In this document: positions 29,085-38,446 of the stretch, piece after piece | Layout: each line of letters begins with the position of its first letter | How positions within the stretch are numbered: position 1 is the stretch's first letter | Source of the DNA: Neptunomonas concharum | GTDB taxonomy: Bacteria > Pseudomonadota > Gammaproteobacteria > Pseudomonadales > Balneatricaceae | Direction of reading: 5' to 3' | DNA length: 64,000 nucleotides | Assembly (NCBI RefSeq): GCF_008630635.1 | Contig: NZ_CP043869.1 | Coordinates: 806,001-870,000, forward strand | Notes under the pieces: generated by a model | Told to the model about the DNA's origin: nothing | Databases searched by the model: none | The model's input: only the letters and a program-made list of their open reading frames with translations | Translations under genes and position numbers: made by a program

Positions 29085-30754
29085 TGGGGATTAGCTTGTG
29101 ACGCTTGAACTTCAGCTTTAATTTTAGGTTCAATTAGAGGAGCGTTTCTATGCTGCATAGGCAGTATGCTACTCCAATAAGTAGACGCTTTTTCCGCTTG
29201 CTCTGCTAAACGTCGGAGGTGGCTGATTGCATCTAACAAGAGGACACTCTCTTCTGGCGCTAATTTACCTGTAGAGGCTGAATTCAAAATATCGTTTTTT
29301 ATCTGCTGATAGTCATGTTCCAATTTTTTAAGCAAAACTCGAGCGGGCTCACTGTCAGTATCCCCCTCTTTTATAATACGGCTGACATTGAGCAGTTCGC
29401 TGATATCTTTTTTGAACAGGTACACACTGCGCTGCACGCCGTTATCATCGATATTATCAAGGGCGTTTTGATAGTCGACTAAGCGGGAAGATAGACGTGC
29501 CACTTCATTCAAATAGCGAGCAACCCGAAGAGATGATGGCAATATGTTAGAAATTTCAGTATCGAGGTTTTGTTGCGCTACTTTCTGATTAAAGGCTGCA
29601 ATTTGCGATACCAAAGAACTCACACTATTAAGATCTCGCTCCATTTGCGGTGGGTTGGTTCCCTCTTCGCTGATGGCAGCAAGCGCCATGCCGGTACTCA
29701 AACGACTGACTCTTCCTAACTCTTGAGCGATCGCTTCGACAGCTAAATAGGGTGTTGAGAGGATATTTTTATCCAGATAACGGGGTTTGCTGATGTTCTC
29801 TTCCTGAGTTTGAAAGCGCTTCTCAAGGAAGGTAACCATCGGTGTTGTTAGCGGCCACATGATCGCAACCCCTAAAAGATTGAAGAATGTATGGAACAAC
29901 GCCAGCAGTGTGACCATGCTGATACTGCTGGCGTTCAATTGATCTATTTGCGAAGAAAAAATTAACAGCAACGCATACCCCACACAGCCAGTGACTAAAT
30001 TAAAGATCACATGGGCGGATGCGATGCGTTTGGCATTCGATGTTGCGCCCAATACCGCCAGCATTGCCGTGGTAGTGGTACCTAAATTGGCCCCAATAAC
30101 TAATGAGGCGGCGGCTGTCATTGTTATAGAACCTGTGGCTGCCAACGATAGCGTAATAGCCATTGAAGCCGAAGAGGACTGCATCAAAAAGGTTAAGACA
30201 AAACCGGCCAGCAAAAATAAGAGGGTACTAAAAGGCAGGTCAGTGAACGCCGCTAAATTGATAGTGGCTTCTAACCCTTCGAAGCTCTCTTTTAAAAAGT
30301 CTAGCCCAATAAAGAAAACACCAAAACCAGCTAAAGCAAAGCCGATCTGCTTCAATTTTTCGCGAGGAGAAACGAGATTTAAAAGCATGCCTATGGCGAT
30401 GATCGGTAAAGCGAATGCGCTGATCTTTATCTTAAAACCAATCAGGGCAACCAGCCAGCTAGTCATGGTGGTGCCGATATTGCAGCCATATATTACAGCC
30501 ACGGATTGAGAAGTCGACAGCAAACCCGCATTGACAAAGCCGATGGTGGCAACCGTGACGGCACTAGATGATTGGACGATAGCCGTGATCAGGGTTCCTG
30601 AAAGTAAACCGCGTATTCGGCTTTCTGTCGCAGCATGTAAAGCGCGTTTTAGGGATTTGCCTGCTGCTTGTCTTAGCCCTTGAGTCATCAAGTGCATGCC
30701 AAGTAAGAAAAGGCCGATTCCTCCAGCAAGGCTACCCAGTAACGATATATCCAA
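29081..30754 (-). CDS. Na/Pi cotransporter family protein with PhoU-like C-terminal domain
   Basis: A 557-aa protein. The membrane half has two inverted Na/Pi (PF02690-type) repeats with QSSSA motifs (AIVQSSSAVTVA near 60 and FLMQSSSASMAI near 190), and the last 230 residues form PhoU-like helices. Family members (NptA/YjbB) move phosphate coupled to sodium; YjbB exports it. Coupled to the following TauE/SafE exporter by a 4-nt overlap. Confidence 0.9.
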   Translation of the reverse strand: MDISLLGSLAGGIGLFLLGMHLMTQGLRQAAGKSLKRALHAATESRIRGLLSGTLITAIVQSSSAVTVATIGFVNAGLLSTSQSVAVIYGCNIGTTMTSWLVALIGFKIKISAFALPIIAIGMLLNLVSPREKLKQIGFALAGFGVFFIGLDFLKESFEGLEATINLAAFTDLPFSTLLFLLAGFVLTFLMQSSSASMAITLSLAATGSITMTAAASLVIGANLGTTTTAMLAVLGATSNAKRIASAHVIFNLVTGCVGYALLLIFSSQIDQLNASSISMVTLLALFHTFFNLLGVAIMWPLTTPMVTFLEKRFQTQEENISKPRYLDKNILSTPYLAVEAIAQELGRVSRLSTGMALAAISEEGTNPPQMERDLNSVSSLVSQIAAFNQKVAQQNLDTEISNILPSSLRVARYLNEVARLSSRLVDYQNALDNIDDNGVQRSVYLFKKDISELLNVSRIIKEGDTDSEPARVLLKKLEHDYQQIKNDILNSASTGKLAPEESVLLLDAISHLRRLAEQAEKASTYWSSILPMQHRNAPLIEPKIKAEVQASQANPQ

Positions 30755-30839
30755 GGACTTACCCTCATTCGCGCGTACGATAATAAGAGAATAATAGTAT
30801 CAAACGCTTACAAGCGCTATTAACGTATATCCATGGGCG

Positions 30840-31538
30840 TTATCGTTCGGCAGGTGTTCTGGCGATAACCCAATTATCGACTCGCTGAACCCCGCACTCA
30901 AGCAGGACGCGGCTGATTTCATGGAAAGTGGCGCCAGTCGTCATGATGTCATCTACGATCGCCACATGTGAGTAAGGCTCGCCTTTATAACTGAACGCTC
31001 CCGCAAGATTGGTATGGCGTTGGCGAGCGGATAATGCTGCCTGATGGGGTGTACGCCTAACCTTAATCAACTGATTAATCAGGACAGGAATGCCCAATTG
31101 TTTGCCTAAAAAGCGAGCAATTAGTGTGGGGGGATTAAACCCTCTAGCGAAAAGTCGCCCAGCATGAGAGGGAACAGGAATAAGCACATCAGGCCATGCC
31201 TGAGGTTTGGATAATAACTCTTCTAATAGCGCTTCACAAAGCCAGTTCAGATGGTGAAGTTCGTGTCTCTGTTTTATAGCCGGTAAAAGACTATTAATGG
31301 GAAAACGATAATGAAATACGGCTTGTGTTGAAGAGAAAGCGGGTGGTGATTTAATGCAACGGCCGCAGATAGTTTGAGGGCTTGTAGCGTTAAGTGGCAG
31401 TGCGCAACGATAACAGCGTCTCTCTAGCTTCGGTAACTCTATCTGGCACGCTTGGCATATAAAGCCAGAACAGAGGCTATCGCATAGATAGCATGGTTGT
31501 TTATTTATTGATCTATTGTTTTGTTTTGTGTGAATCAT
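30840..31538 (-). CDS. comF: ComF family protein (phosphoribosyltransferase-like, DNA uptake)
   Basis: A 232-aa protein with an N-terminal double zinc-ribbon (CYLCDSLC, CQAC, CYRC and CGRC motifs in residues 16-62) and a C-terminal PRTase domain with the PRPP loop VAIVDDIMTTGAT. ComF/GntX proteins are implicated in natural transformation or DNA use as a nutrient. It is divergent from bioB. Confidence 0.9.
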   Translation of the reverse strand: MIHTKQNNRSINKQPCYLCDSLCSGFICQACQIELPKLERRCYRCALPLNATSPQTICGRCIKSPPAFSSTQAVFHYRFPINSLLPAIKQRHELHHLNWLCEALLEELLSKPQAWPDVLIPVPSHAGRLFARGFNPPTLIARFLGKQLGIPVLINQLIKVRRTPHQAALSARQRHTNLAGAFSYKGEPYSHVAIVDDIMTTGATFHEISRVLLECGVQRVDNWVIARTPAER

Positions 31539-31541
31539 AAG

Positions 31542-31569
31542 TTGACAGTTCCTTCTGTCGAATTATCAT
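31542..31569 (+). promoter_or_regulatory. Sigma70-type promoter of the bioBFHCD operon
   Basis: A perfect TTGACA at 31542-31547 and TATCAT at 31564-31569, 16-bp spacer, about 57 nt ahead of bioB. I saw no BirA-type palindrome overlapping it. Confidence 0.65.
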
Positions 31570-31626
31570 AGTGCTTTCAATCAGCTTGCCTGCGTTGTAG
31601 CAGAGTATCAAAAGAGAGTGAATATA

Positions 31627-32670
31627 ATGAGCGAAAAAGCAACCATCCGCCACGACTGGACAGTTGAAGAGGTGCAGGCTCTGTTTGATCTGCCATTTAA
31701 TGACTTGCTTTTTAAGGCTCAGACGGTTCATCGTCAGTACTTCAACCCTAATGAAGTGCAGGTAAGTACCTTGCTGTCGATCAAAACCGGCGCTTGTCCT
31801 GAAGACTGCAAATATTGCCCACAAAGTGGCCATTACAACACAGGGCTTGAAAAAGAACGGCTTCTGCAGGTTGAAACGGTTATTGAAAAAGCTCGACAAG
31901 CGAAGGCCAGTGGCTCGACACGTTTCTGCATGGGCGCGGCCTGGAAGCATCCTGCTGATAAAGATATGCCCTATGTCGTTGAGATGGTCAAACAAGTGAA
32001 AGCGTTGGGTTTGGAAACCTGTATGACACTGGGTATGTTGGATGAAGGCAAAGCCAATCAATTAGCCGATGCGGGTTTAGATTACTACAACCATAATTTA
32101 GACACTTCCCCGGAGTTTTACGACAAAATTATCACCACGCGTACTTATCAGGACCGCTTAGATACACTTCAGCATGTGCGAGACTCTGGTATGAAGATCT
32201 GTAGTGGCGGCATTTTAGGCATGGGTGAAACGGCTACAGATCGCATCGGCTTATTGCGTCAGTTAGCAAATCTGCCTGTTCAGCCTGAGAGTGTACCGAT
32301 TAATATGCTGGTAAAAGTGAAGGGCACTCCGTTAGAAAATGTAGAGGATCTCGATCATCTTGACTTCATCCGTACGATTGCAGTTGCACGTATCATGATG
32401 CCTGCGTCGCACGTTCGTTTGTCAGCGGGCCGTGAGAGTATGAGCGATGAGATGCAAGCGATGACATTCTTTGCAGGGGCTAACTCAATTTTCTATGGTG
32501 AGTGTCTGTTGACAACACCTAACCCTGAAACCCATAAAGACCTACAGCTATTTAAGCGTTTGGGTATCAACCCTGAACAGCGTATTTCTGTTGATGATAC
32601 TGTCCAGGAAGCGGCAATCATGAAAGACCTGCAAAGTCAGCAGGATCAGGGCATTTTCTACGAAGCGTAA
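31627..32670 (+). CDS. bioB: Biotin synthase
   Basis: Radical SAM enzyme that inserts sulfur into dethiobiotin. From the ATG at 31627 (347 aa) the SAM cluster ligands are Cys57, Cys61 and Cys64 (CPEDCKYC); [11 protein letters not shown] and the GMGET motif are present. A GTG three codons upstream is less likely because the AAGAGAG Shine-Dalgarno stretch fits the ATG better. First gene of bioBFHCD. Confidence 0.97.
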   Translation: MSEKATIRHDWTVEEVQALFDLPFNDLLFKAQTVHRQYFNPNEVQVSTLLSIKTGACPEDCKYCPQSGHYNTGLEKERLLQVETVIEKARQAKASGSTRFCMGAAWKHPADKDMPYVVEMVKQVKALGLETCMTLGMLDEGKANQLADAGLDYYNHNLDTSPEFYDKIITTRTYQDRLDTLQHVRDSGMKICSGGILGMGETATDRIGLLRQLANLPVQPESVPINMLVKVKGTPLENVEDLDHLDFIRTIAVARIMMPASHVRLSAGRESMSDEMQAMTFFAGANSIFYGECLLTTPNPETHKDLQLFKRLGINPEQRISVDDTVQEAAIMKDLQSQQDQGIFYEA

Positions 32671-32748
32671 TGGATATAAGGCAGAGCTATTACGCTGCCA
32701 TATAAACGATCAGCCCACGTACCTTCCCTTCTAAACATAGGTCTATCC

Positions 32749-33903
32749 ATGTCGTTTGATCAATTAGCATCTGAACTGGTGAGCCGTAAGCGGGCTGACC
32801 TTTATCGAGAGCGTCGGGTACTTGAGAGCCCTCAGCAGCCGGAGGTTGTGGTAGACGGTAAAGCCTATCTCGCTTTCTGTTCGAATGATTATTTAGGTCT
32901 AGCGAATCATCCAGACCTTATTCGTGCATTCCAGCAAGCCGCTGATGAATATGGCGTGGGGGGAGGGGCATCGCATTTAGTCAGTGGTCATAGCTTCCAC
33001 CATCATGCGTTAGAAGAGGAGCTGGCGGATTTTACGGGACGCCCACGCGCTTTGCTGTTTTCTAACGGTTATATGGCCAATATGGGAACCGTCAATGCTT
33101 TAGTGGGCAAACAAGATGCTGTGTTTGAGGATCGCCTAAATCATGCGTCATTATTGGATGCGGGTCTCCTAAGCGGTGCTCGTTTCCAGCGTTACCTACA
33201 TAATAGTCCCGAGAGTCTTGCGCAGAAACTGGAAAAAACAGAAGCTCGACGTAAGCTCGTCGTTACAGATGGCGTCTTCAGTATGGATGGCGATGTAGCG
33301 GATATGCCAGCTATCTGCCATACGGCGAAGGTGAACGATGCCTGGGTGATGGTAGATGATGCTCATGGTTTTGGGTGCATCGGAGCAACGGGAGCTGGAG
33401 TAGCGGAACACTATGGTCTGTCGGTGGATGATCTGCCCGTATTAATGGGTACATTGGGGAAGGCGTTTGGGACCTCCGGCGCTTTTGTTGCGGGCAGTGA
33501 GACATTGATCGAGACACTCATCCAACAAGCGCGTACCTATATCTATACGACCAGTATGCCGCCTGCCGTTGCAGCGGCCACCCGAGCCAGCTTGAAGTTA
33601 GTGATTGCTGAACAATGGCGTAGAGAGTTACTAAAATCGCTTATCCAGCGCTTTCGCGATGGCTGTCAGCAACTGGGCCTCACGTTGATGGATTCCCCCA
33701 CACCCATTCAACCGATTCTCATTGGTGATTCTGCCAAAGCGATGACAATGAGTGCTGCCCTTCGGGAGCAAGGTATTTTTATTACAGCGATTCGGCCACC
33801 CACTGTTCCTCAAGGTAGCGCTCGTTTGCGAGTCACGCTCAGCGCGGCGCATTCCGAGGCGCAGGTTGATCGTTTATTGGATGCGTTGGAGCGAGTGAAA
33901 TAG
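32749..33903 (+). CDS. bioF: 8-amino-7-oxononanoate synthase
   Basis: PLP enzyme that condenses pimeloyl-ACP and alanine to KAPA. The 384-aa protein has [13 protein letters not shown] (43-55), [11 protein letters not shown] (71-81), VDDAHGFG (202-209) and the PLP Lys238 in [11 protein letters not shown]. The stop overlaps the bioH start by 1 nt. Confidence 0.97.
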   Translation: MSFDQLASELVSRKRADLYRERRVLESPQQPEVVVDGKAYLAFCSNDYLGLANHPDLIRAFQQAADEYGVGGGASHLVSGHSFHHHALEEELADFTGRPRALLFSNGYMANMGTVNALVGKQDAVFEDRLNHASLLDAGLLSGARFQRYLHNSPESLAQKLEKTEARRKLVVTDGVFSMDGDVADMPAICHTAKVNDAWVMVDDAHGFGCIGATGAGVAEHYGLSVDDLPVLMGTLGKAFGTSGAFVAGSETLIETLIQQARTYIYTTSMPPAVAAATRASLKLVIAEQWRRELLKSLIQRFRDGCQQLGLTLMDSPTPIQPILIGDSAKAMTMSAALREQGIFITAIRPPTVPQGSARLRVTLSAAHSEAQVDRLLDALERVK

Positions 33904-34679
33904 TGAAAGTCTGGTTCGAACAGCACGGTGATTCCTCTTTGCCTGACGTAGTACTACTGCATGGCTGGGGTATGAACTCGCATATCTGGGAGAGCTTGCT
34001 GCCAGAACTCACTCAGTACTTTTTTGTAACCGTTATTGATATACCGGGCCTAGGGCAATCCGTTGATGTTGCAGACCCTATGGATTTAAAAAGCATCACT
34101 CAGCGTATTGCGGAGGTCGTCACTGCCCCTGCTATTTGGATAGGCTGGTCATTAGGCGGCGTTATAGCAGCATTAATAGCGCAAACCTACCCTGAAAAAG
34201 TCACTCATCTTGTCACGGTGGCGTCTAATCCTTGTTTTGTGCAAAGAGATGGTTGGTCTCTGGGTATGGCGACGACAACCTACACTGAGTTTAAGTCCCT
34301 GATAAAGGCTCAGGGCAGTAAAGCACTTACACGATTTTGCTTACTTCAAGTGCAAGGTGATACCTATTCAAAACCAATTTTAAAGCGACTAAAACAGATT
34401 TTGTCAGGATCTGAACCAACCGCGTTACTCGAAACCTTGGTGCTGTTAGAAGAGGATCATCGATCAACGCTTCAGGAGATTAATGTGCCTGCGTTGCATG
34501 TCTTGGGTAAAGAGGATGTGTTAGTACCGGCTTCTCTTGCCGGTTGGCTCCAATCTAACTGCCCAGTCCAACGGGTGTGTATGGTCGAACATGCGGGCCA
34601 TCTGCCTTTTTTATCCAACCCAGACCAATTTATGGATGAGTTGCTGGACTTTGCAGGTGCGAAATCTAGCCATGAATAA
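33903..34679 (+). CDS. bioH: Pimeloyl-ACP methyl ester carboxylesterase BioH
   Basis: Hydrolyses pimeloyl-ACP methyl ester to end the BioC-BioH pimelate pathway. The 258-aa alpha/beta hydrolase shows the triad Ser83 (GWSLGG), Asp205 (GKEDVLVP) and His233 (HAGHLPF). It starts with GTG at the bioF stop and overlaps bioC by 8 nt. Finding bioH inside the bio operon, rather than elsewhere as in E. coli, strengthens the assignment. Confidence 0.95.
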   Translation: MKVWFEQHGDSSLPDVVLLHGWGMNSHIWESLLPELTQYFFVTVIDIPGLGQSVDVADPMDLKSITQRIAEVVTAPAIWIGWSLGGVIAALIAQTYPEKVTHLVTVASNPCFVQRDGWSLGMATTTYTEFKSLIKAQGSKALTRFCLLQVQGDTYSKPILKRLKQILSGSEPTALLETLVLLEEDHRSTLQEINVPALHVLGKEDVLVPASLAGWLQSNCPVQRVCMVEHAGHLPFLSNPDQFMDELLDFAGAKSSHE

Positions 34680-35463
34680 GCTGATTAACAAACAGCAGGT
34701 CGCTGAATCCTTCAGTAAGGCTGCCACAACGTACGATAGTGTAGCTGCTTTACAACGAGACATAGGAAAAGCACTCCTACAACGTATCCCTATGTGTAGC
34801 CCGTTAAAAGTGATGGATTTGGGGTGTGGGACGGGATATTTTACCGACAAGCTCAGCCAGCGGTTTGCCAATGCCACGTTAACAGGGTTAGACATAGCGC
34901 CCGGAATGCTAGCTTATGCCCGAGCACATCGAGGTTTGACCGATGTAAGCTGGGTTTGTGCTGATGCAGAGCAGCTACCTGCTCATCTAGAAAACTATGA
35001 TCTCATCTTCTCTAGTTTGGCTATACAGTGGTGTGAAGATATTACGGCGCTATTTGCATCGATTCATCGTGCTCTAGCCAATAATGGTGTCGCCTTTATT
35101 GCGACGTTGGGGCCGGATACCCTCAAAGAGTTGCGCCGGGCTTGGTCGGAGGTAGATGATTACCAACACGTTAATCGCTTCCTGCCTGCTGAAACACTTT
35201 TGCAGGCCTTACCTCAGGGTTTGGAAGCTGAGCATGTTTCAACTGAAATAAAAGTCCTGCATTACCAACAACTCAAGGAGCTCACTCAAGAGCTAAAAGG
35301 GTTGGGGGCACATAATATGAATGCGGGTCGGGCAAAAGGGCTCACGGGGCCAGCCAGAGTTAAAGCGTTCCGTTCCGCCTATGAAAAGCAGCGGCTACCT
35401 CAGGGGACGCTACCTGCAACGTATGAAGTCTATTATTTAAAGCTTAGGAAAACCCATGGCTAA
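34672..35463 (+). CDS. bioC: Malonyl-ACP O-methyltransferase BioC
   Basis: SAM-dependent methylation of malonyl-ACP that starts pimelate synthesis on the fatty-acid machinery. From the ATG at 34672 (263 aa) it has FSKAATTYDSVAALQRDIG, the SAM motif VMDLGCGTGYF and the FSSLAIQWCED motif typical of BioC. Upstream in-frame codons lie inside bioH and are rejected. Confidence 0.95.
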   Translation: MNKLINKQQVAESFSKAATTYDSVAALQRDIGKALLQRIPMCSPLKVMDLGCGTGYFTDKLSQRFANATLTGLDIAPGMLAYARAHRGLTDVSWVCADAEQLPAHLENYDLIFSSLAIQWCEDITALFASIHRALANNGVAFIATLGPDTLKELRRAWSEVDDYQHVNRFLPAETLLQALPQGLEAEHVSTEIKVLHYQQLKELTQELKGLGAHNMNAGRAKGLTGPARVKAFRSAYEKQRLPQGTLPATYEVYYLKLRKTHG

Positions 35464-36142
35464 AAAGCAGTTTTTTGTTGCAGGCACAGATACGGATGCA
35501 GGTAAAACGATTGTTACCGCTGGGCTGTTAGAGAAGGCAAATCAGCAAGGGCTAAAAACCATTGCTTTAAAACCGGTAGCAGCCGGATGTGAACCAACGG
35601 AAAATGGCCTTCGCAATAGCGATGCACTGTTATTGCAGCAAACGGCTAGTGTCCCGATTAGTTATGATGAGGTGAATCCGTTTGCATTGGAGCCACCTAT
35701 TGCGCCGCATATTGCAGCGGCCCAGATAGATAAGCGATTATCGGCAGATCGTATAGCCGCTTTTTGCCGAGGTGCGATGTTTTATCCTGCTGATTTTCTA
35801 TTGATTGAAGGTGCAGGAGGCTGGAGGGTACCTTTAAATAACCAAGAAACCTATGCCAATGTGCCAAAAATACTGGATATGCCTGTGATTTTGGTTATCG
35901 GTATGAAGTTAGGTTGTATCAACCATGCGCTTTTAACGGCTGAGGCGATCAAGCGTGATGGATTACAGATAGCGGGCTGGGTAGCGAATTTGGTTGACCC
36001 TGAAATGGCGTGCTATGAAGAAAACTTAGCGACGTTAAAAGGAGCTTTTCAGGTTCCTTTGCTTGGTGTGGTTCCTTTTTTATCGGATGTGTCTCCCGCA
36101 TCTGTAGCAGAATTCCTGAAGATTGACGCTTTAGTTGAATAA
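35456..36142 (+). CDS. bioD: Dethiobiotin synthetase
   Basis: ATP-dependent closure of the ureido ring. The 228-aa P-loop protein has GTDTDAGKT (10-18), LKPVAAGCE and the LIEGAGGWRVPL motif. Last gene of bioBFHCD; no clear terminator follows. Confidence 0.96.
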   Translation: MAKKQFFVAGTDTDAGKTIVTAGLLEKANQQGLKTIALKPVAAGCEPTENGLRNSDALLLQQTASVPISYDEVNPFALEPPIAPHIAAAQIDKRLSADRIAAFCRGAMFYPADFLLIEGAGGWRVPLNNQETYANVPKILDMPVILVIGMKLGCINHALLTAEAIKRDGLQIAGWVANLVDPEMACYEENLATLKGAFQVPLLGVVPFLSDVSPASVAEFLKIDALVE

Positions 36143-36149
36143 ATTGCAT

Positions 36150-36189
36150 TGTATAAAATTTATACAGACTGCTATTTCTGTCCTATAAT
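36150..36189 (+). promoter_or_regulatory. Palindrome and candidate -10 upstream of the 81-aa gene
   Basis: A perfect 17-nt inverted repeat (8-bp arms, 1-nt centre) at 36150-36166, followed at 36184-36189 by TATAAT. The palindrome covers the expected -35 position, the layout of a repressed or activated promoter. The arms are too far apart for a LexA box. Confidence 0.4.
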
Positions 36190-36231
36190 AGAGTCAGGTT
36201 TGAAATGTAAACTCAATAGCAGGTCAGAAGC

Positions 36232-36477
36232 ATGAATATTTCAGGTGCACTCCAAACAGGGCTGATTGGCTTAAATCGAACATTAGATAATACACAGAAA
36301 GTCGCAGGGGATCAGGTGGGTAATGGTAAACCTGAAGCGCCTGAGCTGGCTTCCGGACGAGGTGCTAATGTTGCATTACAAGAGAGTACCGTGAATCCGG
36401 CAACTGAAGCGGCAACTACTAAGGTAGTGACGGATGCCAGCGAAGTGCTCGGAACCAATATCGACACGCGAGCTTGA
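36232..36477 (+). CDS. Conserved hypothetical protein, 81 aa
   Basis: A short protein with an N-terminal amphipathic stretch (MNISGALQTGLIGLNRTLDN) that resembles the N-termini of flagellar rod/hook-type proteins and of small Pseudomonas-like proteins. The rest is polar and Ala/Thr-rich with no motif. It has its own upstream -10 and lies 39 nt before the HExxH protein gene. Function not recognised; the pairing suggests a shared role. Confidence 0.65.
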   Translation: MNISGALQTGLIGLNRTLDNTQKVAGDQVGNGKPEAPELASGRGANVALQESTVNPATEAATTKVVTDASEVLGTNIDTRA

Positions 36478-36516
36478 TATAGGTCGACCACCGAAGGGTG
36501 GTCTGAGGGTATTAGA

Positions 36517-37362
36517 GTGATTATTAGCAATTACTCATCACTACAGACGCGTTCAACGCTAGATAGCTCATCGGCAGCTAGGCCTGTAGACGCTACTCGA
36601 AAGGCAGATCTCGATGCTTCGACTTCCCCTGTAGCTAGCCAATTGAATTCAGATGGTCAGTCAAAAAATGATGCCTCTCTGAGGTCTTCCGTAGTATCTG
36701 AGTCTAGCCTTGTGAGTAACGATGCGAGTGAAAAGCAGCGCCTGCAAGAGGAGCAGCTGATCACCCGACAATTAGCTGAGCGTGATCGGGAAGTTAAGAA
36801 TCACGAGCGGATTCATGCCTCTGTCGGTGGCGTACACGCATCAGCTCCCTCATTTTCTTATGAACGAGGTCCTGACGGTCAGCTCTATGCGGTTGATGGT
36901 GAGGTACGGATTGACACCTCTCCCGTCCCTGATGATCCGCAAGCAACGTTAGAGAAGGCCGAAACTATCATACGTGCTGCTTTATCTGTACCAGAGCCTT
37001 CTACTCAGGATAGAAGGGTTGCTGCGGATGCACGTGCAATGGCTGCTGAGGCGAGAGCAGAAATAGCCAAGGCTGAGCAGGCGAAGCAACAAGAGGAAGG
37101 CTCGCAAACGACAATAGAGGAAGAAACTGAGGAAACAAAAGAACGTACAAATCAAGATGACACTACCGATAAAAAGTCACCTTTTGAATTAAGTGCTGAA
37201 AAACATGAAGCAGACAAAGCTGCTACGCAAAGCCTGCAAGCTTTTAACGACCGCCTTAATGAGATTCAGAAAACCCTGCGTAAGATCAATTTGAAGTTGG
37301 TAGAGGCGGGTGCCTTTGAAAAGTTGTTTCCTGAAGGTTCGATCATCGATAAAAACGTCTGA
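36517..37362 (+). CDS. Putative metalloprotease, SprA-related (CJM1_0395-like) family
   Basis: A 281-aa protein. A disordered Ser-rich N-terminus (1-70) is followed by a helical segment and an HExxH motif, H96-E-R-I-H100, in REVKNHERIHAS. Next come the conserved block YERGPDGQLYAVDGEV and the IDTSPVPDDP repeat, then Ala/Glu-rich coiled coil (145-215) and a Lys/Glu-rich C-terminus. The motif order fits the SprA-related putative metalloprotease family. No signal peptide is seen. GTG start at 36517 with GAGGG upstream. Catalysis is inferred from the motif only. Confidence 0.78.
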   Translation: MIISNYSSLQTRSTLDSSSAARPVDATRKADLDASTSPVASQLNSDGQSKNDASLRSSVVSESSLVSNDASEKQRLQEEQLITRQLAERDREVKNHERIHASVGGVHASAPSFSYERGPDGQLYAVDGEVRIDTSPVPDDPQATLEKAETIIRAALSVPEPSTQDRRVAADARAMAAEARAEIAKAEQAKQQEEGSQTTIEEETEETKERTNQDDTTDKKSPFELSAEKHEADKAATQSLQAFNDRLNEIQKTLRKINLKLVEAGAFEKLFPEGSIIDKNV

Positions 37363-37387
37363 AAAAAACTCTCACTTCTTAGGCTTG

Positions 37388-38335
37388 TTAAGCCTTCGCT
37401 ACACCTCGACACTCACGAGGAGTCATTTGGAACCTTTGTTTAAAGCGCCGATTAAAATGGCTTTGGTCAAAGAAACCATTCTCTAATGCAATGCTCTGCA
37501 AATCTAAATCGTCCTTTGTTATCTGTTGATACGCTCGTTGTAAGCGCTGCTCGGTAACATATTGATGGGGGCTGACGCCAAAGCTATGTTTAAACATCCG
37601 AGCAAAGTGGTAGCTGCTTAAATCGGCTTGCTCCGCAAGATCACTAATAGTGATCGGGGAGGAGGGATGGGCGTGGATATAAGCGATTAGACGCTTTTGT
37701 ATTGTAGGAGATAAGCCGCCACGATTGGTAGGTAGCGAGGGCAATCCTGCATAGTTTGATATCAGGTGTGTAAGCAAAATGTCGGCTGCACTACTTAAAA
37801 ATAGGCTGTCGTTTTGCTCATTGCGCTGAAGAGGGCGAATAAGCTGCTGACAAAAAGTCGCTATCCACGGATCTTGGGAAAATGTTAGATCTGGCAGATT
37901 GCTGCAAAAGCTTTTATCAAAGACGCTTTCGCTAATACGTTGTAACTGAGCATCATCGAAATAGAGATGAATGAAGCGTAGCTCGCCGCCAACCTCCCAA
38001 TAGGATTGATGCTGTGCAGGCATCAGGCAGATTCTTCCAGGCGCTCCTCCGGTTTTCCTCTGTGATCCATCGACTCTAACTGTGTCGTATCCCCCACCTA
38101 TATAACAACTAAGCGTGTGATGATAGGGCGCATGATAGCTGGTGTTATCCTCTTTGTTTGACCATATCGCCATACCTAACCCTTCGGATAATGGGCGTTG
38201 GTGCTCCAATGTTGCTTTTGAGGAGCTTAGGCGCTGAAAAACATCGAGTTTTTCTAAGAGGGTTGGGGTCATAGGATTTCGGGTTACCATGTCTAGATCT
38301 TTATGAATCATAGTTGAAACCCTGAAAGTGTGCAT
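37388..38335 (-). CDS. AraC family transcriptional regulator
   Basis: A 315-aa regulator with an N-terminal cupin-like AraC-binding domain (about 50-190) and two C-terminal helix-turn-helix motifs (about 215-312; ISDLAEQADLSSYHFARMFKHSFG and the conserved FFDQSHFNRRFKQRF). It is divergent from an EamA exporter, with two 19-bp direct repeats in between, so it very likely controls that exporter. The inducer is unknown. Confidence 0.92.
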   Translation of the reverse strand: MHTFRVSTMIHKDLDMVTRNPMTPTLLEKLDVFQRLSSSKATLEHQRPLSEGLGMAIWSNKEDNTSYHAPYHHTLSCYIGGGYDTVRVDGSQRKTGGAPGRICLMPAQHQSYWEVGGELRFIHLYFDDAQLQRISESVFDKSFCSNLPDLTFSQDPWIATFCQQLIRPLQRNEQNDSLFLSSAADILLTHLISNYAGLPSLPTNRGGLSPTIQKRLIAYIHAHPSSPITISDLAEQADLSSYHFARMFKHSFGVSPHQYVTEQRLQRAYQQITKDDLDLQSIALENGFFDQSHFNRRFKQRFQMTPRECRGVAKA

Positions 38336-38350
38336 CTAGCAGCCATTTAA

Positions 38351-38388
38351 AAAACCGCAAGAATGTACAAAAACCGCAAAGGTAGACA
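38351..38388. promoter_or_regulatory. Tandem 19-bp direct repeats, likely AraC-type operator
   Basis: Units at 38351-38369 and 38370-38388 share AAAACCGCAA and then differ by a few bases (GAATGTACA, AGGTAGACA). Two half-sites on the same face of the helix upstream of a divergent target is the normal layout for AraC-family binding. Confidence 0.6.
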
Positions 38389-38446
38389 AGTAATGACTCA
38401 CCTTTCTTAAGAGAATCACTGCTATGGATTTACTTAAGGAGCCTCT

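Noticed and set aside
31513-32061. 182-codon open frame on the minus strand opposite bioB
   Set aside because: Antisense to the well-conserved bioB reading frame, with no recognisable domain; a shadow frame.
36150-36166. Palindrome considered as a LexA (SOS) box
   Set aside because: The TGT and ACA arms are 11 nt apart, whereas LexA boxes have CTGT-N8-ACAG.
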